Position numbers and translations under genes: made by a program. The notes below the pieces were generated by a model that searched no databases, had not been told where the DNA came from, and saw only the letters and a list, made by a program, of their open reading frames with translations. DNA of 64,000 nt from Anisus vortex (Eukaryota; Mollusca; Gastropoda; Planorbidae). This document shows positions 55,481-64,000 of this stretch, one piece after another; the stretch's first letter is position 1; each line of letters starts with the position of its first letter. The stretch is from NCBI GenBank assembly GCA_949126835.1, contig OX421493.1, positions 59,877,898-59,941,897 of the forward strand, given 5' to 3'.

Positions 55481-56125
55481 CAGAAGACCAAACTAATTTT
55501 AAAAAAAAACAAATTTAGCAATAAAAAAGTAGTTTTTATTTCCGTTTGCCATTTGTTTGGTCCGTGAAATGTGAAACGATTTTATTCAATTTTCTGTAAG
55601 TCTACTAAAACTGTAAAATTTACAAATATGTAATTGGTCAATGTTGACGGATTACATTTCTACCATATAGATCTACATTAAACCATATTGAAAAATTGAG
55701 TTTTGTGCCAAATCGTGCCACCTTTCCTTGAATATTTGTGATATCTATAGGAAACATATTTTTTTAGGTAGCTTTTATTTTCCTTTTGTAGCTTCTTAGC
55801 AATATGGTAATAAACTCAAGAAAAATAGAAAGAACTTGTCTTCTAAAGTTAAAATCAAACAATGACTTTTAATTAATAATTTCAATGCATAAGTTAAGCC
55901 ATAAATCAATTAAAGAACTATACATAATAAATTTTACATTTATACAATTTAATTTCATCATCAACAAAAGATTAATTTACTATTTACATTAATTCCAAAT
56001 AATGGAATAAAAAAAAATACCAATATAAATGAAAATTAATGTACAGAAATATACTATACGTTTTTGAAACCACACATTATAAAAAGTTTACTGCTGTGGC
56101 TGGCGCTGGCGAACAGTGCTATAAT

Positions 56126-57863
56126 TCACAGCTGTATGATACAGCTCAAAACATGGCACAATGCAGGAGGGACGTTACAAACAGGGCAGTAATATCTTGT
56201 TTGGGCTCTTTTTTGGCAGGATTTACAGACAAAACAGTTTGGTTTGTACGATTTGACTGTGTACGTATTGGGAAAGTGACGTCCAGTTAATCTGTCATCA
56301 ATGTTTGGGGTCGGGGCGATAGTATTTCTTTTTTGTCTTTTCCTATTCACTTGGTTCTGGATAAGGGATTCAAGCACTAGTTCCCTAAAATGTTTAGCTG
56401 TCATGGAAGCGTCTTTGTTTAGCCTGTAAGCTACTTCTTTGATATAATGAAATACTGAGTGGTACCACTTGACTGATGTGTGCAACTAGCTATAGCTAAC
56501 CTTCATCTGGTCGAAATGATCCACTCCACCCATATGGTCATTGTAATGCTGGCAGATGGTAGGTTTTTCTACTGTTCTATAACCTTCTGGCTGTTTTCTG
56601 CCTCGTATGCGCTTCACTGTAGTTGTGTTGTTTCCCACAGTTGATAGAATACTGAGACGTTTGCTATCTTGAAACGTTGTTACGATCAAGTCCTTTGATT
56701 TAGCAAAAATGGGAGGATCACCTCTTTTCATTCTTAATTTTTTTTTCTTCAGTTCTTTTGGATAACCCTTTGAGTTTTCCAGAATTGTGGCACACGCACC
56801 TAGATTTTTCACTTTCAAACTAGAATATGTATAAATACTTGTATAGTAATTGTCTGTGTATATTATATGGCCTTTTCCCTCTAATCCGTCAACCAGATCA
56901 AATACAATCTGTGAACGCAGAGTGTTGCCTTCTTCTATCACAAATGTCTTTTTTCCTGTGTATATTATAAACTTCAAACAGTAGAAAGACTTTGAATCAG
57001 CCAACATGAATGCCTTTATGCCCCATTTAGTTGGTTTAGATGGCATGTACTGTTTGAAAAAACAACGTCCTTTGAATGCCACCATAGACTCATCTATTGA
57101 AAGGGCTTGTCCTGGTCCATAGACTTGTCGGTATAGAGGTGCCGTAATGTCCAATAACGGTCGCAGTTTGAAGAGTGGATCATATCCATCCTGCCCCCTT
57201 TCTATTCTGTTTTCGTTATTGTTGAAATGAAAAAATGAGTTGAGAATTTGAAATCTATTTCTTCTCATTACTTGAGTAAAAGGGGTGTATGTGAGCCAAG
57301 CTCCTGTTGCCCAATAATCATATATTGATGATTTGCTACATAAGCCCATCACGATGTGAATGCCAAGAAAGGCAGATAGCTCATCCATATCGCATGGCTT
57401 CCAGCTTTTCACACGGTAGGATCCATCATTCCCAACACATTTTTCACTTTTTACCTTGTCACCATAACGATTAGTCTCATGCATTATGTGCTCCACTAAA
57501 GTATCAGGGAAAAACAATTTGAAATAATCAACAGCCTCAAAATTGTTGGTATCGACAAGAACACCTTGTCTACTAATGAATGGGGGCAGCCATTTGCTAT
57601 TTAGGTCAACGAAATCATTCCTCTCCAACATTTCCCAGTTAGAATGAACTGATTCGTTGCATTGCTCCCTATCACAACTCAAAGCCGATTTAGCATCAAT
57701 GCGAGCAGGTGCAAGTGGTCCATTGGTTTCACCGGCTAAATCAATGTTATCACCTGAATTACTTTCTAAATCTAAATTATCATCTAATTCACAACTGTCA
57801 TAAGTCATAATTATATTCCTCACCGGAATCAGAATCAGCTCGATAAACAATAGAATCATCCAT
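56126..57863 (-). pseudogene. piggyBac-type transposase, nearly intact, two lesions
   Basis: The minus-strand ATG at 57863 opens MDDSIVYRADSDSGEEYNYD. The frame is then broken by a 7-bp duplication (TTATGAC twice); an alternative frame from 57859 carries the rest. It has the piggyBac core: W-L-P-P-F, F-F-P-D-T-L-V-E-H-I, D-E-L-S-A-F-L-G-I, then catalytic aspartates in SIDESMVAFKGR (D256), IIYTDNYYTS (D336) and HMGGVDHFDQM (D447, counted from 57859). At 56486-56488 a TAG interrupts. The same frame then continues WYHSVFHYIKEVAYRLNK and a C-terminal cysteine-rich zinc-binding end (CFVCKSCQKRAQTRYYCPVC) to 56126. Total length, about 577 codons, is normal for the family. It is inserted antisense in a gene B intron. 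Confidence 0.9.
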
Positions 57864-58996
57864 AGATCTATTTCAAGTATATTTCCAATAAAAGTAAATA
57901 CAAATAATACTAAAATTTTTGAAATTCACACAAGAACAAGCTGTAAACATAAAAGGACACATAAATCGGCTTCAGTACTAAGATAAACATAAACAAGATT
58001 TTACATGCAACATCAACGTGGTTCGGTTTTGAGCGTCAAAGTCAAAACGCGTCATAGGTGCCTGTGACGTCACATAATTACTCCGTTGAAGAATAGCGTT
58101 CTCTTACGTTATCTATCATACTGTTTATGTTAGACTCCTATGTAAATAGTGTGAATAACGTTTGGTTCGAGTCAAAGTTATTCCTTCATTACTGTTTAGT
58201 TATTATTGAGTACAGCTATAACCGACGGTTGGATATGTGACGCATACAAATAATAAAACCAAAAATACTGGTGATTGAGGTTAAGATAGTCATGCCAGTC
58301 ATGATACACTGTCCAAACTCTATACCATTGATTATTCGGTTATGCTTTTGATCAATTTCTTAAGACCACTATGATTTTCGACTAAAGTCGAATTTGGCAT
58401 ACAGAAAGAGTTTTGTAAATTCGACTAGCGGGAGAGAGCGGGGAACAGACCTATTACTAGGAGGGGTGAAAATAATGGTATCATTACAAAACTCATAATA
58501 AAAATGATAGTTTTAACATAAACTTCCCTGTACGAGAAATAATAGACTATTCCTAGCCATTCCGAGAATTTGAGGTCTGCACGAGAGTGGATTCTTAGAA
58601 CAGTCTAAGCTTTAGTACCGCCCACAAAACTAGCGTTGAGAGAGAGCTGTTAATACATGAAAATAGAAATAAAGCACAAAATCAATCTGTCCACTATGCT
58701 CAGATAAACATAAGGATAAAACACCTTTCTTATCCCTTATGCGGGATCTAATGCATATAAGTGCTCTCTTGTCTGAAGAAACCAGGAAAAAACAGTAACA
58801 CCATTTAATACACGAATAAAAATGCAGGACTAGACTCAATTCACGGATGAGCGTAGGACGCAATAATCGTCTTTATAGAAGAAGCGTCTGTAACGTATAA
58901 GATAAGAAGACGACTATGCCAGACATTTTAAGTCATTCCACTAGACGGCGTGGTCACTTTCGGTCACCTGATAAGGTCAACTTCTTTGCTCTGTAG
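57864..58996 (+). other. Gene B intron right of the piggyBac gene
   Basis: Includes TGTGACGTCAC at about 58067 and, at 58690-58915, the second copy of the dispersed repeat at 34514-34770. The right end of the piggyBac element should lie here, but I could not find TTAA-flanked inverted repeats matching the left side. Confidence 0.45.
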
Positions 58997-59128
58997 CATG
59001 TAATGGGACGTCTGGCTACAACTGTCTGTGTGAGGCCAAATGCATATTATGTCATAATAAATCGGACAAATGCAAAGTCTGCCAAACTGGATATGAAGTC
59101 GACGCAAAGTTGAATTCTTGCCAACCAG
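58997..59128 (+). CDS. Gene B exon: EGF-like module with a short C-x-C
   Basis: 132 nt, phase 1 to 1, acceptor TTGCTCTGTAG, donor GTAACG. The frame begins PCNGTSGYNCLCEAKC and ends VDAKLNSCQP, with eight cysteines but different spacing (C-L-C after Y-N-C; K-C-K-V-C). The piggyBac gene and 377-bp repeats fill the intron before it. It may be the last module of gene B. Confidence 0.78.
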
Positions 59129-60051
59129 GTAACGTTCAATAATTAGTTCTACCCAGTAAAATTACTTACTCAAACAGAGTATCTCAAATAAACAATACCA
59201 AATTTCTGATGTAAACAAAGTATATTAAGAAACTTCTTATAAATTCAATATAAACATGGTATGGCAATTAACCTATTAAGCTTACAAATGTCATTTTCTG
59301 GTGAGAATGTCCAGATGCTCAAGGAAGAATAAAAGAATTTGGTTTGTTAGAGATAGGCCGCCTTAATTTTTTCCTCATTTAATTTTAAGCAGCATACGAT
59401 AATGTTGTTTGTTGAGACAGGGCCAGGAAAGTCCCTTTGAAACCTCACATTCAAATTGTATCCTAAGAAGACGGTAGTCGCTCTAATACGAACTACATGT
59501 AATTAAAATGGATGAGGCGAACTCGTTTCGCTCGATTGCATTCTTGGCGTACCGAACTGAGAATATTACCCAATTGAGAATATTTTATTAAAATGGGGAA
59601 ATTATTGAGAGGGCCAAGTGACAAATAGCTTGTGCTAATTAATCTCAGACTATTTTGTAATTCACTTTATGACTAAAGGCCATTAGTGAACATTTCAAAC
59701 TGAATTTGATATATTTTAACTGCAAAAATATAGATCTAGTTGGTTGATGTTGTTTTATTAGTTTTTCTTCAAAACAATTGTTACAATTTTTAATATCCTG
59801 CTTATATTACCACAAGCCTTTTTGAAAATAAGCAAATTGGTGAACATTTCTTAAACAAATGACCACTAGAATCTTTAACTAAGTGAAACAACTAGATCTA
59901 TATGGTCAACTAATTTATAACATGTATCGGACTTGTTGTTAATCCTTTCAGTAAATGATGAAAATAATTACATTTAATAAAATATCAAAAATGATCTATT
60001 CACAGTGTACATATTATACATGTGTAAAGATACAATTGTTTAAATCAACAG
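59129..60051 (+). other. Intron or intergenic gap; no signal-peptide exon found
   Basis: I searched for an ATG-led exon ending in phase 1, as at 35562, and found none convincing (ATGTCATTTTCTG before GTGAGA at 59289 is only four codons). No transmembrane-type exon or stop-ended exon in phase was seen either. Confidence 0.45.
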
Positions 60052-60183
60052 AACCAACACATATCTGGTTTGGAGAACGTAAACAGTTTAGATGTCGTTG
60101 TAATACTAGTTGTACTGCACACGGTACTTGTGCAAGTAATGGAACGTGTGCAAAAGGATGGTTTGGTTGGAAATGTCAATATC
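60052..60183 (+). CDS. EGF-like exon of the N-terminal type, first two cysteines missing
   Basis: 132 nt, phase 1 to 1, acceptor TAAATCAACAG, donor GTAAGT. The frame begins EPTHIWFGERKQFRCRC and ends KGWFGWKCQY, with six cysteines. It aligns with exon 36531 (A-C-P-K-D-R-F-G-D-G-C-I-H-K-C-R-C) without gaps in its first half; the first two cysteines are P and K here. It is followed, as in gene B, by a D-N-D-type exon (63888). Confidence 0.75.
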
Positions 60184-60339
60184 GTAAGTATCGTTGGTCC
60201 ACGTGGATGAGCTTTGTAAAATAATTTCACTAAACTATGTTATATGATTAGTATAAGATATAATAATATATTTATATAGAATCTAGTCTAGCGCTGTTAT
60301 CCTTACTCATTCCATAACATGAGTTTTATTATTATTCGT

Positions 60340-61735
60340 GTTCGATTAGCCAGTCTGCAGTTTGCTCTCTTGCAGTCAATGCCAGACAAACATATTTACG
60401 TCTATTTGATTTGTTAAGTATTGCTGTATTGTGTGTTGGTAATGGTGTGTTGAGGTGGGAGAAGTGGGGGTAGGTTACCTTTTTGCATTCAAGTAGGAAG
60501 TGTTCTACAGTTTCTTGTGAGTAGTGAAAGAGTCTGCTTTATTTCTCGGAACGATTTTCTTCCAGTTGTTCCCTATGCTTGTGCCCATTTATTTAGCCAC
60601 GCTGTATACTGTCTTATTGTAACAAACAGGTCTCTCATATTGGTCCATGTTTTCTGGCAAGTTTGTTGCCTAGTATACCAATATGCCCTGGTATCCATTG
60701 TATAGTGATGTTGATATTCTATGTTCTTATTGGAATAAGCAATGTCTTTCAAGGTTGGTGAGGTGTTGTTGGCTATTGTTATCCATGTAATGTTAATGTA
60801 TTTTAACTCAACGTCCTTTGCTGTGGAGCCTAGCTAGTCCCTGTGTCATTTCATTTGTTATTCTGTCAAGACCTGTGAATTTACAAGTTTTGAGTTGTTT
60901 TATGTTTCACCGAGTTCTTGTTGAGTAAAGGATATGTCAAAAGTGTTAATGTTGAGTAAAGGATCTGTCAAAAGTATTAAAGTTGAGTAAAGGACCTGTC
61001 AAATGTGTTAATGTTAAAAGCTGGACCTTTCTCTGGCTTTTTCTATATATTTTGTTAAGGCTTTATCCAGGCGCTTTCATGGCTGTGTTTTGTTTGTGCT
61101 CGCGAAATGTGTGTTAAACATTAAAATTTAATTATTTGTTCTTGCTTTCTGTTTCTAGCGATTTCCGATAGTTCATAGTTCGTAGTTCATAGTTCATAGA
61201 TCTTGGAATGCTTTTTGTTTTGCTGCCTGTTAACCTGATGTAGAAGTGCCCATGCTCTGCGTCCATCCTTTCTGGGGTCACATTGGGTACATGTTTCGAC
61301 TCACTTTCCTTTTTTGTTGACTTTTATGTAATATCTGATTTTGGCTACCAGTTTATTGTAGCTTCTTCTTTTGATCGATAGCCTAGCTACTTTTCAGTCC
61401 TTTTTTCTGGTTTCGGCTCTACTTTTTCACTAATGCCCCTAGCTCTGGGGTACAGAATGGTGAGTATTTCTTGGTATGGCCACATGAAAAAAATGTGTCT
61501 TTGAGCTGCTCTCAGAATTTTGTTTACATCGTATGAATGATAATAATTAGTAGCCTACGTAATAACTGTTCTGTAACGCTTAACAGTTCTGAGTCTGCTT
61601 CTTGGGCCTATGTGACCCATTATTAAGCTGTCTTCTAGTTGCAAATAGTTTTTCTGTGTGTCTTGCATCCACCTGATCTTCCTATATTGATTAGAAGGGT
61701 ATATGAACGCTGCCCACATCACCGAGTACTGTATT
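60340..61735 (-). pseudogene. LINE remnant: linker and RNase H pieces
   Basis: The minus strand has the end of an endonuclease near 61735 (V-L-G-D-V-G-S-V-H-I-P-F, from D-x-G-S-D-H-L-P-I), then worn linker. RNase H-like pieces near 60700 (a worn I-P-G-H-x-G-I-x-G-N) and ETVEHFLLECKK near 60500 follow. It resembles the family of the fragments at 6950-7471 and 22560-23340. Stops and shifts are frequent. Confidence 0.6.
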
Positions 61736-61800
61736 TAAGATAAGATAAGATTTATTTATTGATCCAAACAAATGGAAATTTGTCTTGATTACAGATGTTA
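61736..61800. repeat. Short dispersed repeat (TTTATTGATCCAAACAAATG)
   Basis: AAGATAAGATAAG followed by TTTATTGATCCAAACAAATG and GAAATTTGT. The same block occurs at about 32003-32060. It is probably the end of an interspersed element. Confidence 0.6.
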
Positions 61801-61938
61801 TGTCCTTCAGCATATTTTAAACAAAATAAATAATCATTTGTAATTTGTATACAAGCACAGAAATATACTTATAAAAATAGACAAGCGTACACACAATCAC
61901 ACAATTTATCATGCAATAAAAAGTTCATTAGTAGTCAT

Positions 61939-62133
61939 CTATTGTAGTCTGGCTGAATGAAGTTTTGACGATATATTTATTGCTGCGTACGGTAGATAGT
62001 ATGGCCTGAAGCTGGCGCACAATAATTCTTCGTCTGGTGTGCATATTCTTCTTTTGTTGTAATTCAGTTGGTATTGCAATATTGTTTGTTTATATAGAAT
62101 ATAGATAGGCAGCCATCCAACTTTACTTGCCAC
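61939..62133 (-). pseudogene. LINE endonuclease fragment
   Basis: An open minus-strand stretch contains RRICTPDEELLCASFRPYYL followed by P. It resembles the mid-endonuclease block C-x-P-D-x-E-x-L-x-x-x-x-R-P-(F/Y)-Y-L-P-R-E-F of CR1/L2-like LINEs. The flanks lack coding sequence, so it is an isolated relic. Confidence 0.6.
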
Positions 62134-62145
62134 TGTTGACGGGTC

Positions 62146-63887
62146 TGTCTAAGCGATAAAATGTCCACAGACCTATTCATCCTCTACGGCCACATTTATT
62201 TCGCCTTGTTATTGTAAGGACATGTTTATTTGTTGCCATTTTCATCCAAGATGGCGGTATGTTCATTAGTATGGACACTAATGATGTAAAAAAGTTTCGT
62301 GAAGGCGGTTCTTCATATAAAAGTTATAGGAAAAATAGTTTCCATTATAAAAACTACTAACATACTTTAATCATATAAAAATTAATAAATTCTGGCTTGA
62401 TAAGATGGTAGAAAAGCTGAAAAACGGCACATCGTAATCAGGTCGCCTGCAGTGCAGCGCCCCGGAAGTGTTGATTTATGGTGTCTGAAGATTTATGCCT
62501 ATTTCAATTTTTTACAGTTGAGGACCGGGGGTGGAAAGGGGGGAGGGACTAACGTAATTCTTAATATTCTGTACTTTATTCCTTCACTCCAAAGAATTAT
62601 GTCTTTTATTATGTTAATGTCTGTATTATTGTAGTTGTTCGTTATTTCTGCTTGTGTATTATTTCAGATGAGAGTCATGATTTCTTGACATTTAGTGCAG
62701 TTGCATGTGAATAATAAAAAAAAATACAAATTACATATTTATATAGTGCTATCCATAACAAAGTCTTCGAATGCGCTTTATATTTACCATATGTTATTAG
62801 AATAAATCGAAAAAGTGTGTTTTTAATTTTGTTTTACAAATGTCTATATTGTCAGCTTGTTTAATTGTGTTCAGAAGCTCATTCCAACACAGAGGTGCTA
62901 CGACGCTGTAGGAGTGAGCTACAAATGTTTCTCTTTTAACGCTTGGTACCTTGAGAATGTAGAGGAATACATTTTATTTCATTTCCAAAAGATTTTGGCG
63001 AAAAAAAACGATGGACTGTTAACGTCAGACGTGAAGAATCACCTATCTAATATCTCAAACTTAGTGCTTGGTGCAAAATAATTTGTGTTTTTTGTTTTTA
63101 TATAATATCTATGGCATTTATTTTTTAAATAACCAAGGACGCAACTCTTGACTAATTTATTTTATAAACAAAGCTAAATTTAACCTAATGCGACTAACAC
63201 TTTGGGTATTACTTACCGCCTAGGCCTACTCACTTTTGACGTTAAAATCGAATTACTCATAACTACTGTCTGGTGGCCTTTGAATATTTCTAAAAGACCA
63301 GAACTGGCCGGCGAGTGTCATGATCTCATTTGACATGGTCAGGCCCACCAATACCTCTGCACCAATATTACTTCAAATTCAATATTACCTAATATTAGAC
63401 TTTATTAGTTGCCCTTTACTAAAGTTGTACTTTTACGACTTGCAAGTGAGACTAGGCAGTGGTGTTATTCTTTGACCTGGTCATTTCCAGGAACCCGATA
63501 TACTCTCAGGGGCCATAACAACCATGAGAAGTCACTTCTAGGCCACTCAATATCTTTACATCTAAACACAGATCTAGTTATCGGATAACTGAACGTAGTG
63601 AAACATACTTATATTATATATACAAAAGTTAAAACTTAACATTGACATAATAAATAATAACAAAGTATAAAGACACAACGTAACTCAGGTAAATAAAGAA
63701 ACATAATTAAATAAAACTATTTAGGGCCTACCTTTTGAGCTGAAGAGAAATATGAAACGAGCAAAATATGTCCATGCCTGTCCGCCTGAACAAAGTTTTA
63801 TAAAAATTCTAATTTAGCATATATTTTTTTAAAATCACAATACAGACAAATAATCATCATTGTTTCATAAATGTGTACATATTATAG
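62146..63887 (+). other. Intron before the last exon; one dispersed-repeat-like stretch
   Basis: TATATAGTGCTATCCATAAC to about 63000, with GCTCATTCCAACACAGAGGT, resembles a widespread invertebrate interspersed repeat, but I cannot name it. GGCGGTATG with CAAGATGGCGG at about 62248 recalls the motif of the 377-bp repeats. No exon was recognised. Confidence 0.4.
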
Positions 63888-64000
63888 AGGATCTGGTTAC
63901 ATCAGATAACCCTAAAGTCGACACCGAGCTAAATGTGAATTTGACTGATAGAAACGATTACACCTGTTGGAATACACAGACTGAGAATATAACTATGACA
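63888..64000 (+). CDS. D-N-D-type domain exon, cut by the window edge
   Basis: Acceptor ACATATTATAG; the frame in phase 1 reads (Q)DLVTSDNPKVDTELNVN then L-T-D-R-N-D-Y-T-C-W-N and is open to the last base. It aligns with exon 40588 (E-N-L-I-T-S ... I-D-D-N-D-N-T-C-L). It follows the GWFGWKC exon at 60052 just as 40588 follows 36531. Confidence 0.72.

Larger units (their letters stand above)
35562..64000 (+). other. Gene B: secreted or membrane EGF-module protein, 3' end not seen
   Basis: This is the span of the second gene model. A 49-nt first coding exon (signal peptide) splices in phase 1 to an EGF-like exon (36531). Next come two exons forming a D-N-D-N-T-C domain (40588, 42498) and EGF-like exons at 44601, 46548, 47420, 48883, 49859 and 58997. 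The same EGF/D-N-D pair reappears at 60052 and 63888. All junctions are phase 1, so any subset joins in frame. No FTP exons and no transmembrane exon are seen. From 60052 on, the exons could be a repeated module of this gene or the start of a third paralogue whose signal exon I could not find. Confidence 0.6.

Noticed and set aside
56039..56290. Plus-strand ORF MYRNILYVFETTHYKK
   Set aside because: It is antisense to the C-terminal cysteine-rich part of the piggyBac transposase and shows no independent support.
59955..60224. Exon beginning MMKIITFNKISKMIYS as the start of a third gene
   Set aside because: The upstream part reads through intron sequence; the acceptor at 60050-60051 with phase 1 matches all other exons, and the start lacks a signal-peptide core.

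Overview
The window looks like gene-poor, AT-rich animal DNA, most likely from a gastropod mollusc. Coding exons are short, separated by kilobases of intron, and all open and close in phase 1. They encode eight-cysteine EGF-like modules and a fucolectin-type (FTP) galactose-binding domain, a combination expanded in snail membrane receptors. The introns are packed with LINE debris, tRNA-derived SINEs of a molluscan type and many minisatellites. The species call is inference from family knowledge; no database was searched.

Layout. 1-4599: a 26-bp minisatellite and a 37-bp minisatellite, no gene seen. 4600-29452 (+): gene A, 5'-truncated as seen here. Its visible order is FTP domain (2 exons), seven EGF-like exons and a last exon with one transmembrane helix and a short basic/acidic tail. 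Its introns hold LINE remnants, a complete LTR retrotransposon (11281-18569), a solo LTR, and a 4.1-kb heptamer satellite (23388-27503). 29453-35560: 3' minisatellite, a MITE, a SINE and intergenic DNA. 35562 to the right edge (+): gene B, whose 49-nt first exon encodes a signal peptide, followed by an EGF-like exon, a two-exon domain with a D-N-D-N-T-C motif, and six more EGF-like exons, four of them (46548-49996) made by tandem duplication. At 60052 and 63888 the EGF-like/D-N-D-type pair begins again, so either gene B has a second round of modules or a third paralogue starts there. No transmembrane exon of gene B is seen.

Mobile elements dominate. The LTR element has two 455-bp LTRs that read as identical, a 5-bp target duplication and an intact 1041-codon ORF. 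That ORF encodes Gag, zinc knuckle, protease and the two ends of integrase but no reverse transcriptase, RNase H or integrase core: a young non-autonomous element. A minus-strand piggyBac gene (56126-57863) keeps all three catalytic aspartates but carries a stop codon and a 7-bp duplication. It lies beside four to five ~377-bp direct repeats. Helitron-type 3' ends sit about 110-135 bp upstream of each of the four duplicated EGF exons, and a decayed Helitron coding piece lies at 51200-51620.

The two genes look like members of one receptor family with modular extracellular parts. Gene A shows FTP, EGF and TM parts; gene B shows signal peptide, EGF, D-N-D domain and EGF parts, and lacks the FTP exons where a paralogue would carry them. 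Ligand and signalling role cannot be read from the sequence.
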